Positions 1 to 8,068 are shown, counted from the stretch's first letter. The stretch is 64,000 bases of DNA from CBDHCC01 sp965219235 (GCA_965219235.1 OZ244721.1:186001-250000); one strand, 5' to 3'. Notes: generated from the letters alone by a model not told the origin. Made by a program: numbers and translations.

Positions 1-603
1 GATCTGGTTCTGCATGGGGCGGGCGACCTCGCCGGCCAGCTTCATCATCGACTCGGTCGTGCGGCTGGTCTCCGCGATCGCCAGGTCGAACAGCTTCTGC
101 GCATAGTCGGACTGGAGCTTGAAGAGCTCGGTCGGGCTCTTGGCCTGCGTCATCTCCTTCATGGCGGCGGTGACGTGCTCGAAGGTGCGGCGGTTGTACT
201 CGGCCATGTCCTTGGCGAAGTCCTGCGCGCCGGTCGCCGCGATGCGGCTCGACTGGACCATGGCCTCCAGATTGCCCTTGGCCATGTCGGTCATGCCCGA
301 TGCCATCGCGGTCGTCTTCTTCATGGCGTCGGCCATCTGGCCGTCGCCGGCGGAGAAGGCCGCCTTGGCGTCCTCGCGCATCGCCTCGCGGCTGGTGTCG
401 GGGCCGTTCGCCTTGGTGTTGTCGGTGTTCGTGTCGGTCTGGGTGGCCACGGGGATCTCCTGGATGTCGGTGTCGGGAAGCGGCGGCGGCGCGGTCGCCA
501 CGGCCAGGGTGTCGCGTGAGACGGGCGACCGCTTCGCCGGGGGAGCCGAGCCGGTTTTGGAGTTCGATCGGCGGACGGGTTTGGCGGGCGCTTTTGTACT
601 CAT
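1..603 (-). CDS. Phasin family protein (3' end beyond the window)
   Basis: Reading leftward from the ATG at 603 gives 201 open codons running off the window edge. The N-terminal ~65 residues are Pro/Ala/Thr-rich and look disordered. An Ala/Lys/Met-rich amphipathic helical region follows, containing NRRTFEHVTAAMKEM and PTELFKLQSDYAQKLFD, which is typical of the Phasin_2 family of PHA granule coat proteins. Phasins control granule size and number, and the next gene is a PHA synthase, which fits. An in-frame ATG at 618 lies inside the predicted -10 box, so 603 is the better start. That would make the transcript almost leaderless. Confidence 0.85.
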   Translation of the reverse strand, partial: MSTKAPAKPVRRSNSKTGSAPPAKRSPVSRDTLAVATAPPPLPDTDIQEIPVATQTDTNTDNTKANGPDTSREAMREDAKAAFSAGDGQMADAMKKTTAMASGMTDMAKGNLEAMVQSSRIAATGAQDFAKDMAEYNRRTFEHVTAAMKEMTQAKSPTELFKLQSDYAQKLFDLAIAETSRTTESMMKLAGEVARPMQNQI

Positions 604-663
604 GGTGCGCTGCAGCATAAAGGCTTCGCACCGCGATGTCAAGAAAATGGTGCGCCGCAGCAT
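602..663 (-). promoter_or_regulatory. Phasin promoter flanked by a 17-bp direct repeat
   Basis: On the minus strand TTGACA (about 643-638), a 17-nt spacer and TATGCT (619-614) form a near-consensus sigma70 promoter ending about 10 nt before the phasin ATG. Two copies of ATGGTGCGC(T/C)GCAGCAT (602-618 and 647-663, one mismatch) flank it, 45 bp apart. The core resembles the CTGC/GCAG-type sites bound by the PHA-responsive repressor PhaR upstream of phasin genes. The PhaR assignment is inference. Confidence 0.6.
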
Positions 664-680
664 TCCCGCTGCGCGTCGCT

Positions 681-2399
681 TCAGGCCTCCCGGACGTAGC
701 GTCCCGGCGCGGGTTCGATGGCCGGCAGCGATCCCGCGCCGGGCCGCCGCGCGCCCTGCGACGGCACGCGCCGCGCGTCCCGCGCCTCCAGCCAGGCGAG
801 CCAGTCGGGCCACCAGCTGCCCTTCGTCTCCTCGGCCTGCCCGACGAACTCCTCGAAGCGCTCGGGCAGCTTGCCATCAAACGTCCGGAACCCGTATTTG
901 CGCGCGGCGGGCGGGTTCACCACGCCCGCGATGTGCCCCGAGCCCGCGAGGACGAAGCGGATCGGCCCCGCCAGATGGTGGGTCATCCGCCACACGCTCT
1001 CGGCGGGCGCGATGTGGTCCTCCACGCCCGCCTGGATGTAGGCGGGCGTCTCGATGCGCGTGAGGTCGATGGGCGTGCCGTCCGCCTCCAGCGCGCCGGG
1101 CTCCACCAGCCGGTTGTCGCGGTAGAGGTCGCGCAGGTAGCTGCCGTGCCAGGCGGCGGGCAGGTTGGTGGTGTGGCCGTTCCAGTGGAGCAGGTCGAAC
1201 TCGGGATGCGTCTCGCCCATCAGCCAGTGCTTGACCACCGGCCCCCAGATGAGGTCGCGCCCGCGCAGCAGGTTGAAGGTCGCGGCCATCACCCGCCCGT
1301 CCAGCGTGCCGCCGGCGCTCATCCGCTCGACCAGCGCCAGCGCCTCCTCGGCGACGAAGTGCTTGAGGTCGCCGCCCAGCTCGAAGTCCACCTGGGCGGT
1401 GAAGAAGGTCGCCGACTTCACCCGCTCGGCTTGCCCACGCGCCGCCAGCACCGCCAGCGTGGCGGCGAGCGTCGTTCCCGCCACGCAATAGCCGATCGCG
1501 TGGACCGCCGGCACCTCCAGCCCGCCCAGCACCACGTCCACCGCCTCCATCTGCGCGCGGACGTAATCGTCCCACGTCAGGTGGCCCATCTCCGCCGTGG
1601 CGGACCGCCAGGAGCAGACGAAGACGGTGATGCCCTGGTCCACCGCCCAGCGGATGAAGCTCTTCTCCCGCGTCAGGTCCAGGATGTAGAAGCGGTTGAT
1701 CCAGGGCGGGAAGATGACGAGCGGCACCGCCAGCACCTCGTCCGTCGTCGGCGTGTACTGGATCAGCTCGAACAGTTCCGTGCGGTGGATGACCGCGCCC
1801 GGCGTCATCGCCAGGTTGCGGCCGACCTCGAACACATCGGGTGCGACGTGGGTCAGCTGCCCGGATTCCAAATCGCCCATCATCCGCTCCAGCCCGACGC
1901 GCAGATTCTCGCCGCGCGTCTCCACCGTGCGGGCGAGCACGACGGGGTTGGTGAGCGGGTGGTTGGTCGGCGCGATCGCGTCCGCCCAGGCGGCGGCGGC
2001 GAAGCGCGCCCGCGCCTTGTCCGCCGGTTCCAGCGGCAGGGCGTCCACCGCCGCCTCCGACGCGGCGACTCCGGCGAGATAGCCGTCGCGGATGAGCGAG
2101 AAGGGCGGCTCGTCCCAACGCGGGTCGGCGAAGCGGCGGTCGGGCTTGCCCTCGGCCGGAGTCCAGGCGGCGGCCCAGCCCTGCCAGGCCCGGCCCCACC
2201 AGTCGGTCTGCTCGATCAGCCAGTCGTCCGTGGCGAGCGCCTCGTGGTCCGGCGCGTCGGCGGGGCGCATGACCGGGGGAGTGAGCTGTGCGAGCCCCGG
2301 CATCGCGTCGGCCCACAGGCCGGTCAGTGTGCGGGCGGCGTCGCTCCAGGCCGCGATCCAGTCGCCGACCGCCGCTCTGGTGTCGTCGTCGTCCGCCAT
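681..2399 (-). CDS. phaC: Class I polyhydroxyalkanoate synthase
   Basis: The 572-residue protein polymerises (R)-3-hydroxyacyl-CoA into polyhydroxyalkanoate at the granule surface. It has the PhaC N-terminal domain and an alpha/beta-hydrolase core with the lipase-like box GYCVAG. Cys305 is the nucleophile, Asp461 (GVEDHIAP) and His489 (GSGHIAG) complete the triad, and PPWINRFYILDL near residue 231 is a family hallmark. Its length matches class I enzymes, which need no PhaE or PhaR subunit. I chose the ATG at 2399 (MADDDD) over an upstream one at 2462 that lies in repeat DNA; AGAAGGAGA stands about 13 nt upstream. It is co-oriented with the phasin but the phasin has its own promoter. Confidence 0.95.
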   Translation of the reverse strand: MADDDDTRAAVGDWIAAWSDAARTLTGLWADAMPGLAQLTPPVMRPADAPDHEALATDDWLIEQTDWWGRAWQGWAAAWTPAEGKPDRRFADPRWDEPPFSLIRDGYLAGVAASEAAVDALPLEPADKARARFAAAAWADAIAPTNHPLTNPVVLARTVETRGENLRVGLERMMGDLESGQLTHVAPDVFEVGRNLAMTPGAVIHRTELFELIQYTPTTDEVLAVPLVIFPPWINRFYILDLTREKSFIRWAVDQGITVFVCSWRSATAEMGHLTWDDYVRAQMEAVDVVLGGLEVPAVHAIGYCVAGTTLAATLAVLAARGQAERVKSATFFTAQVDFELGGDLKHFVAEEALALVERMSAGGTLDGRVMAATFNLLRGRDLIWGPVVKHWLMGETHPEFDLLHWNGHTTNLPAAWHGSYLRDLYRDNRLVEPGALEADGTPIDLTRIETPAYIQAGVEDHIAPAESVWRMTHHLAGPIRFVLAGSGHIAGVVNPPAARKYGFRTFDGKLPERFEEFVGQAEETKGSWWPDWLAWLEARDARRVPSQGARRPGAGSLPAIEPAPGRYVREA

Positions 2400-2451
2400 C
2401 GCCGCCTCGAGTCTCCTTCTGTCGCCTGACCTAATAGCACGGGGACGGGAG

Positions 2452-2524
2452 GTCACCCTCACCCTGTCCCTCCCCCAACGGGAGAGGGAGGGAGCCGCGT
2501 CGGCGGCGGAAGGGTGAGGGTGAC
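2452..2524. repeat. Palindromic intergenic repeat (TCACCCTCACCCT type)
   Basis: The ends GTCACCCTCACCCT and AGGGTGAGGGTGAC are inverted copies, with a G/A-rich middle. It lies between the divergent phaC and aminotransferase genes. Related arms occur at 43751-43875 and 52531-52606, so this is a genome-wide repeat family and not a local terminator. Confidence 0.75.
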
Positions 2525-2572
2525 ATCCGCCGGACGATTGCGCGCCCTGCCGACCGCCCTACAACCTTCCCC

Positions 2573-3751
2573 ATGACCGCCGACTTCTACCGCATCCGCC
2601 GCCTGCCCCCCTACGTCTTCGCGGAGGTGAACGCGATGAAGGCGGCCGCGCGCGCCGCGGGCGAGGACATCGTGGACCTGGGGATGGGCAATCCCGACGG
2701 CGCGCCCGCCCCGCACGTCATCGCCAAGCTCGCCGAGGTGGCGGCCTCGCCCACCGCCCACCGCTACTCGGCGTCGAAGGGCATCCCCGGCCTGCGCCGC
2801 GCCCAGACGGATTATTACGAGCGCCGCTTCGGCGTCGGGCTGGACCCGGAGACGGAGGTGGTGGTCACGCTCGGGTCGAAGGAGGGGCTGGCCAACCTCG
2901 CCCAGGCGATCACCGCGCCGGGCGACGTGGTGCTGGCGCCCAACCCGTCCTACCCGATCCACACCTTCGGCTTCATCATCGCCGGCGCGGCGATCCGCTC
3001 GATCCCCGCCGCGCCCGGCCCCGACTTCTTCCGCCGGCTGGAGATGAGCCTGGCCTATTCCGTGCCGCGCCCGTCCGTGCTGGTGATGGGCTACCCGTCC
3101 AACCCGACCGCCTACACGGCCGACCTGCCCTTCTACGAGGAGGTCGTGCGCTTCGCCCGCGCCAACACGCTCTGGGTGATCTCCGACCTCGCCTATGCGG
3201 AGATCTACTTCGGCGACACACCGACGCCGTCGATCCTGCAGGTGGACGGCGCGAAGGACGTGGCGGTCGAGTTCACGTCTCTGTCCAAGACCTACTCGAT
3301 GGCCGGCTGGCGGATCGGCTTCGCGGTCGGCAACCGGGAGCTGATCGCGGCGCTCACCCGGGTGAAGAGCTATCTCGACTACGGCGCCTTCACGCCCATC
3401 CAGGCGGCGGCGGTGGCGGCGTTGAACGGCCCGCAGGACATCGTCGAGGCGAACCGCGCGCTCTACAGGCGCCGCCGCGACGTGCTGGTCGAAAGCTTCG
3501 GCCGCGCCGGCTGGGACGTGCCCAGCCCGCCCGCCTCCATGTTCGCCTGGGCGCCCATCCCGGAGCCGTTCCGCGCGCTCGGCTCGGTCGAGTTCGCCAA
3601 GCGGCTGCTGGCGGAAGCCGGCGTGGCGGTCGCCCCCGGCGTCGGCTTCGGCGAGGAGGGCGAGGGGTTCGTGCGCATCGCGCTGGTCGAGAACGAGCAG
3701 CGCATCCGGCAGGCGGCGCGCGGCGTGAGGGGGTTCCTGGCGGGGGGTTGA
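2573..3751 (+). CDS. Class I/II PLP aminotransferase, AlaC-like
   Basis: The 392-residue fold-type I aminotransferase has the PLP lysine at Lys239 (SLSKTYSMAGWRIGF) and cofactor contacts at Asn177 (YPSNPTA), Asp205 and Tyr208. The opening DFYRIRRLPPYVFAEV and VDLGMGNPDG fit the AlaC/LL-diaminopimelate-aminotransferase-like group. Such proteins usually make alanine from pyruvate and glutamate, and some act in lysine or methionine metabolism. Substrate cannot be fixed from sequence alone. It stands alone, divergent from phaC, with a strong hairpin just after its stop. Confidence 0.88.
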   Translation: MTADFYRIRRLPPYVFAEVNAMKAAARAAGEDIVDLGMGNPDGAPAPHVIAKLAEVAASPTAHRYSASKGIPGLRRAQTDYYERRFGVGLDPETEVVVTLGSKEGLANLAQAITAPGDVVLAPNPSYPIHTFGFIIAGAAIRSIPAAPGPDFFRRLEMSLAYSVPRPSVLVMGYPSNPTAYTADLPFYEEVVRFARANTLWVISDLAYAEIYFGDTPTPSILQVDGAKDVAVEFTSLSKTYSMAGWRIGFAVGNRELIAALTRVKSYLDYGAFTPIQAAAVAALNGPQDIVEANRALYRRRRDVLVESFGRAGWDVPSPPASMFAWAPIPEPFRALGSVEFAKRLLAEAGVAVAPGVGFGEEGEGFVRIALVENEQRIRQAARGVRGFLAGG

Positions 3752-3754
3752 TAG

Positions 3755-3778
3755 CCCTCTCCCGCAGGCGGGAGAGGG
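3755..3778. terminator. Perfect 24-nt palindrome after the aminotransferase
   Basis: CCCTCTCCCGC and its exact complement form a hairpin starting 4 nt after the stop codon. It lacks a T-tract, so it may act as a factor-dependent terminator or simply be one more palindromic repeat unit. Confidence 0.5.
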
Positions 3779-3812
3779 TTGGGTGAGGGGGTCCCTGGCC
3801 GGGGGATGCCGC

Positions 3813-4205
3813 TCAGAGATCCTCCCCATCTTCGATGGGGAGGGGAACCGCGAAGCGGTGGAGGGGCGTCGCGCAAGCGACGATCGCACGCACACATGTA
3901 TCCACGTCGGCCAACACCTCGGATGCTCTCAGCCGCGGAACAGAGACGCCGCGTGACCGGAGCCACTCGTCACGTGCGGAGTCGAGCGCCGGCCGACTGC
4001 CGAAATCGTGCGATGATCCATCCACCTTGATCGCCAGCTTCGCCGAAGGGCAATAGAAGTCGAGGATATAAGGTCTGATCGGATGTCGCCGCCGGATACG
4101 CAGCCCACTTGGGCGAATACGCAGCGCTGCCCACAGCTTCGCTTCCGGCGGCGTGAGGGTGCGGCGCAGTTGGCGAGCGCGCGTTACCGTCGTCCTTGGA
4201 GCCAT
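3813..4205 (-). CDS. DUF559 (Vsr-like endonuclease fold) protein, copy 1
   Basis: From the ATG at 4205 this gives 130 residues. LRRTLTPPEAKLWAAL is the usual DUF559 opening, and DFYCPSAKLAIKVDGSSH marks the nuclease-like core. In DUF559 proteins the second half normally reads IEVDG or VELDG; here Glu is replaced by Lys, so catalysis is doubtful. The last ~15 residues (HRFAVPLPIEDGEDL) are encoded by the left arm of the flanking inverted repeat. The start codon lies inside the end of purK in another frame, so translation is probably coupled to purEK. Function of the family is not established; a role in DNA cleavage is inferred from fold. Confidence 0.75.
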   Translation of the reverse strand: MAPRTTVTRARQLRRTLTPPEAKLWAALRIRPSGLRIRRRHPIRPYILDFYCPSAKLAIKVDGSSHDFGSRPALDSARDEWLRSRGVSVPRLRASEVLADVDTCVRAIVACATPLHRFAVPLPIEDGEDL

Positions 4206-4255
4206 ACCCCTCCACCGCCTTCGGCGGTCCCCCTCCCCAGCGGAGCTGGGGAGGA
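3820..4255. mobile_element. Repeat-bounded DUF559 cassette next to purK
   Basis: Arms at 3820-3866 and 4207-4255 are inverted copies of each other (about 80 percent alike), each containing two small palindromes. The outer ends read TCCTCCCCA and TGGGGAGGA. Together they enclose the DUF559 gene like terminal inverted repeats. I see no transposase and no clear target-site duplication, so mobility is inferred from structure only. Confidence 0.5.
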
Positions 4256-5323
4256 TGTGTCTGCCCCCACCACCCGCGTCACATGCCCCATCTTCCTCCC
4301 CGGCCGCGCCTCGCCCTTGCCGTAGAGGTGCAGGTGGGCCGCCGGATCGGACAACAGCGCCTCCCACTCACCGGCCGCCCCACCCAGCAAGTTGTCCATC
4401 ACCGCCCCCGCGCCGACCAGCGCGGTCGAACCCAGCGGCAGGCCGAGCACCGCGCGGACGTGGCCCTCGAACTGGCTCGTGACCGCGCCCTCGATCGTCC
4501 AGTGGCCGGAATTGTGGACGCGCGGCGCGATCTCGTTGACGAGGGGTCCGCCCTCACAGGCGAAGAACTCCACCGTCATCACGCCGACATGGCCCAGCGC
4601 GTCCGCCAGCGCGATGGCCTGCTCGCGCGCCCGCGCGATCCGCGCGGCGAGGGCGTCCGGCGCGGGCACGATCGAGCGGGACAGCACGCCGCCCGCGTGG
4701 CTGTTGACCGGCACGTCCCACACCACCGTGCGGCCGTCCGCCGAGCGCGCCAGGATGACCGAGACCTCGGCCTCGAAGGCGACCCGCGCCTCGATCACCG
4801 CCGGCCGCGCGCCGATCGCCGCCCAGGCCGCCTCCGCCTCCTCCGGGCCATCCAGCCGCGCCTGGCCGCGTCCGTCATAGCCCAGCGTGCGCGTCTTGAG
4901 CACGGCGGGCCAGCGATCGAACGCCCGGATGTCCGCCGGCCCGTCCACGACCGCCCACTCGGCCGTGCGCGCGCCGTGACTGTTCACGAAGCGCTTTTCG
5001 TCCGCCCGGTCCTGCGTGTGTGCCAGCGATGCGCGGCCTGGGCGCACCTCCACCCGGGGCGCCAGCGCGTCCAGCGTGGCGAGCGGCACGTTCTCCCACT
5101 CGAAGGTCGCCACGTCGCAGGCCTCGGCGAAGCGGGCGAGCGCGTCCGCATCCTTCCAGCCACCCCGGATGTGCGCGTTGGCGAGCTGGGCAGCCACCGG
5201 ATCCGCCTCCGGCGAATAGACCAGCGTCCGATAGCCGAGCCGCGCCGCGGCGGCGGCGATCATGCGCCCGAGCTGTCCGCCGCCCAGGATGCCGAGCGTG
5301 GAGCCCGGCGGCCAGACCGTCAT
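4184..5323 (-). CDS. purK: 5-(carboxyamino)imidazole ribonucleotide synthase
   Basis: The ATP-grasp enzyme carboxylates AIR to N5-CAIR with ATP and bicarbonate in purine synthesis. LGILGGGQLGRM forms the nucleotide/substrate N-domain, KTRTLGYDGRGQ the ATP-grasp lid, and NEIAPRVHNSGHWT the signature. The start at 5323 overlaps the purE stop by 4 nt. The family normally ends near GRKMGHVT; here about 29 further residues, rich in Gly and Ser, are encoded by the right arm of the DUF559 cassette. The original stop was therefore probably lost by insertion. The extension lies beyond the last conserved residues, so activity is likely kept. Confidence 0.92.
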   Translation of the reverse strand: MTVWPPGSTLGILGGGQLGRMIAAAAARLGYRTLVYSPEADPVAAQLANAHIRGGWKDADALARFAEACDVATFEWENVPLATLDALAPRVEVRPGRASLAHTQDRADEKRFVNSHGARTAEWAVVDGPADIRAFDRWPAVLKTRTLGYDGRGQARLDGPEEAEAAWAAIGARPAVIEARVAFEAEVSVILARSADGRTVVWDVPVNSHAGGVLSRSIVPAPDALAARIARAREQAIALADALGHVGVMTVEFFACEGGPLVNEIAPRVHNSGHWTIEGAVTSQFEGHVRAVLGLPLGSTALVGAGAVMDNLLGGAAGEWEALLSDPAAHLHLYGKGEARPGRKMGHVTRVVGADTSSPAPLGRGTAEGGGGVWLQGRR

Positions 5324-5811
5324 TCCGGCGCCTCCGCCACTCCCGCCGTCTGCTCCGCCCGCCAGGCGTCCAGCCGTCCGGCCAGCGCCGCGTCCGTGGT
5401 CGCCAGCATCGCGGCCGCGAGCAGCGCGGCGTTGATGGCGCCGGCGCGCCCGATGGCGAGCGTGCCGACCGGCACGCCGGCTGGCATCTGGACGATGGAC
5501 CAGAGGCTGTCCTGGCCGGAGAGCGCCTCCGAGCGCACCGGCACGCCCAGCACCGGCAGGCGGGTCTGGGCGGCGACCATGCCGGGCAGGTGCGCCGCCC
5601 CCCCCGCCCCGGCGATCACGACCCGCAATCCCCGTGCGACCGCGCCGCGCGCGTAATCGGCCAGGCGATCGGGCGTGCGGTGGGCCGACACGATCCGCAC
5701 CTCGTGCGGCACGTCCAGCGCCGCGAGCGTCTGGGTGGCGTGGCGCATCGTCTCCCAGTCGGACTGCGACCCCATGATGACGCCGACCAGCGGCGCCTCG
5801 TCCGTGCCCAT
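5320..5811 (-). CDS. purE: N5-CAIR mutase
   Basis: The 163-residue class I PurE moves the carboxylate of N5-CAIR to give CAIR, using the product of purK. Motifs GVIMGSQSDW, SAHRTPDRL and AGAGGAAHLPGM are all intact. I prefer the ATG at 5811 (MGTDEAP) to the one at 5835, since homologues begin close to this point. purE and purK overlap by 4 nt and form one leftward operon, with the DUF559 gene at its end. Confidence 0.93.
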   Translation of the reverse strand: MGTDEAPLVGVIMGSQSDWETMRHATQTLAALDVPHEVRIVSAHRTPDRLADYARGAVARGLRVVIAGAGGAAHLPGMVAAQTRLPVLGVPVRSEALSGQDSLWSIVQMPAGVPVGTLAIGRAGAINAALLAAAMLATTDAALAGRLDAWRAEQTAGVAEAPE

Positions 5812-5969
5812 CCTCGCGTCCCCATCGGCCGGCAAAGCGGACGCTTAGCCAGCGGGGCGGGGGAGGGGAAGGGTGCTTTGCCCTCCCAGGAAGGAAGGGA
5901 AGTTGGAAGACACTTGCCAAACTCAATCGTTATGATATCACCGTGCCATCAAACCAGGGAGACCCCGTC

Positions 5970-6881
5970 ATGACCGAAGCCCCCATCGTCCCGCCCGCCG
6001 CCTCCGTCGGCGACCTGCGCCTGTCGAAGGAGCGGCGCGCCTCCGCCATGAGCGGCTATCCGATGCTGGTCGTCCTGCTGCTCGCGCTGGCCGCGAGCGT
6101 GTGGGCCATCACGCTGTTGCCCGGCGGCGCGGGCTTCGCGCTGCTGAGCCTGGGGACGCTCGTGTTCCTGTTCGTCATCGCCGGCTTCTACCTCCTCCAG
6201 CCCAACCAGACCGCCGCCATCCTGCTGTTCGGCGAGTACAAGGGCACCGACCGCACGTCGGGTCTGCGCTGGACCTGGCCGTGGCTGCAGAAGAAGAAGA
6301 TCTCGGTGCGCATTCACAACGTCACCTCCGAACGGCTGAAGGTGAACGACAAGCGCGGCAACCCGGTGGAGATCGCCGCCAACGTCGTGTGGCGCGTGTT
6401 CGACACCGCCCAGGCGCTGTTCGACGTGGACGACTACGCCCAGTTCGTGAACATCCAGATCGAGTCCGCCGTGCGCGCGATCGGCAGCCGCTATCCCTAT
6501 GACGACTTCGAGGTCGATCAGCTGACCCTGCGCGGCGACGGCCAGCACGTGGCCGACGAGATGGCGGTCGAGCTGGCCGAGCGGGTGGCGGCGGCCGGCG
6601 TGGCGGTGGACGAGTGCCGGCTGACCCACCTCGCCTACGCGCCGGAGATCGCCCAGACGATGCTCCGCCGCCAGCAGGCCGAAGCGGTGATCGCGGCGCG
6701 CGCCAAGCTGGTGGAGGGCGCGGTCACCATGGTGGAATACGCGCTCCGCGACCTGTCGGCCAAGAAGGTGGTGGAGCTGGACGACGACCGCCGGGCGGTG
6801 ATGGTGTCCAACCTGATGGTCGTGCTGTGTTCGGAGCGCGACACCCAGCCGATCGTCAACACCGGCACGCTCTATCAGTGA
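5970..6881 (+). CDS. SPFH/band-7 domain membrane protein
   Basis: The protein has about 303 residues. Two hydrophobic segments near the N-terminus (YPMLVVLLLALAASVWAI and LGTLVFLFVIAGFYLL) are followed by a band-7 domain: QPNQTAAILLFGEYKGT, then the central domain, then QTMLRRQQAEAVIAARAK. The family scaffolds membrane microdomains and often guards proteases or channels. The ATG at 5970 has AGGGAGA in good position; an upstream ATG at 5943 lacks this. An AT-richer stretch just upstream (about 5912-5942) probably holds the promoter. The small Arc-like gene follows after 24 nt. Confidence 0.88.
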   Translation: MTEAPIVPPAASVGDLRLSKERRASAMSGYPMLVVLLLALAASVWAITLLPGGAGFALLSLGTLVFLFVIAGFYLLQPNQTAAILLFGEYKGTDRTSGLRWTWPWLQKKKISVRIHNVTSERLKVNDKRGNPVEIAANVVWRVFDTAQALFDVDDYAQFVNIQIESAVRAIGSRYPYDDFEVDQLTLRGDGQHVADEMAVELAERVAAAGVAVDECRLTHLAYAPEIAQTMLRRQQAEAVIAARAKLVEGAVTMVEYALRDLSAKKVVELDDDRRAVMVSNLMVVLCSERDTQPIVNTGTLYQ

Positions 6882-6905
6882 GCGGGCGCACGAGGACGAC
6901 CCGCC

Positions 6906-7052
6906 ATGGCCGACCGCAAAGCCTTCGCGCTGCGCCTCGACCCCCGGCTGCACGCGCGGGTGGAGAAGCTGGCGGCCGCCGAACTGCGCTCCGTCAACGC
7001 CCAGATCGCGGTGCTGCTGGCGGAGGCCCTGAAGGCGCGGGGGGTGAAGTGA
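6906..7052 (+). CDS. 48-residue Arc-like ribbon-helix-helix protein
   Basis: MADRKAFALRLDPRLHARVE begins with the beta-strand of a ribbon-helix-helix fold, followed by two helices (LAAAELRSVNAQIAVLLAEAL). The conserved Arc/MetJ-like N..I..LL spacing is visible. Such proteins bind DNA as dimers, but the SPFH partner suggests a conserved two-gene unit and not a toxin-antitoxin pair; no toxin gene is adjacent. Target unknown. Confidence 0.7.
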   Translation: MADRKAFALRLDPRLHARVEKLAAAELRSVNAQIAVLLAEALKARGVK

Positions 7053-7086
7053 GGGGGTGGGTCACGCGCACCTTTCCTCCTTCTTC

Positions 7087-7198
7087 GTCATCCCCGCGAA
7101 GGCGGGGATCCAGGTGCCGGCCGTCGGCTGGCACACGCTGTCCGAGCACCGGGTCGACCCACCCGCCGCGCCTGGATCCCCGCCTTCGCGGGGATGAC
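7087..7198. repeat. REPIN-like pair of GGGGATC palindromes
   Basis: The unit GTCATCCCCGCGAAGGCGG...CAGG at 7087-7114 is repeated in inverted orientation at 7171-7198, with about 56 nt between. Each unit is itself a hairpin. The same pair occurs at 55957-56070, 59258-59373 and 63024-63121. Confidence 0.85.
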
Positions 7199-7225
7199 GG
7201 GTGGAGGGTCAGCGCCTTGGCTTCC

Positions 7226-8068
7226 TCACCCCAACGCCGCGTCCAGCATCCGCGCCAGCCTCAGCCCCGCGCGGACGATCTGTTCGCGGGCGACCGGGAT
7301 CCACACGGCGGCGTCGGCTTCGTCCAACGTCAGCCGCCCCGCCGGCTTCGGCCCGCACGGGTCGCCGTCGAGCGCGCGGGCGTAGGCGACGGTGCGCGAC
7401 AGCTCCCAGCTCTCGCGGCTCCAGTCGGCGGTGGTGCCCGCCACCCGTCCGGCGCGCTCGGCGGGCGAGTAGCGGCGGACCACCGACGGGCCGGTGGTGA
7501 GCGCCCGTTCCGCCACCACACTGTCCCAGACCCCGTGCAGGTTCAGCCACTCGGGCGCGTAGACGCCCCAGGCGACGGGCACGTCGTTGCCGCCCCTGTC
7601 GCCCCGGTCGCCGGCGTGGAGCGGCATGGTCAGGTCGGCGGTGAAGTGGGTCAGGAACGCCAGCGCCTGCAGCCGCTCCCAGTCGGCCAATTTGCGATTC
7701 GACAGGCTGGCGAAGGCGCGGTCCACGGCCCCCTTGACGCAACTGCCGTTGGCGCACGGCGTGTCGAGGTCGAACGGCTTGCAGATGTCGACATTCTGAT
7801 AATGCCAGGGCGCGGTGTAGTCGAAGCGCGCCTTGTCGCGCCGGATGCAGTCGGCCCACACCGCCGCGTCGCCCAGCGTGGCGAGCGGGCAGTCGGGGGT
7901 GCGCAGTTCGTCGCGATGCGCCAGCAGCCGCCGGATCTCGCGCCGGGTGGCGGGCGTGACGTTGTCGAGCGCGATGGCGGCCACCGTCCGGTGGCCGTAC
8001 TCGCCCCAGGCCAAGGCCGGGGCGCTGGGGAGAAGGAGGGCGGCGAGGAGGAGGAGCAGGCGGCGCAT
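7226..8068 (-). CDS. S1/P1-type nuclease, secreted
   Basis: A 20-residue signal peptide ends in ALA, leaving mature Trp-Gly-Glu-Tyr-Gly-His at the new N-terminus. In S1/P1 nucleases the N-terminal Trp and that His bind zinc. Further ligand motifs are visible: WADCIR, WHYQNVD, THFTADLTMPLHAG and NLHGVWD. The 280-residue length is usual. These trinuclear zinc enzymes degrade single-stranded DNA and RNA and remove 3' phosphates; here the role is probably periplasmic nucleotide scavenging. The gene is convergent with the Arc-like gene across a repeat. Confidence 0.9.
   Translation of the reverse strand: MRRLLLLLAALLLPSAPALAWGEYGHRTVAAIALDNVTPATRREIRRLLAHRDELRTPDCPLATLGDAAVWADCIRRDKARFDYTAPWHYQNVDICKPFDLDTPCANGSCVKGAVDRAFASLSNRKLADWERLQALAFLTHFTADLTMPLHAGDRGDRGGNDVPVAWGVYAPEWLNLHGVWDSVVAERALTTGPSVVRRYSPAERAGRVAGTTADWSRESWELSRTVAYARALDGDPCGPKPAGRLTLDEADAAVWIPVAREQIVRAGLRLARMLDAALG

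Noticed and set aside
636..2429. Long plus-strand frame opposite phaC
   Set aside because: Low-complexity Arg/His/Gly-rich translation with no motif; phaC on the minus strand is unmistakable.
6906..7052. Arc-like protein as an antitoxin of a toxin-antitoxin pair
   Set aside because: No toxin-like gene lies within the adjacent sequence; the neighbour is an SPFH protein and then repeat DNA.
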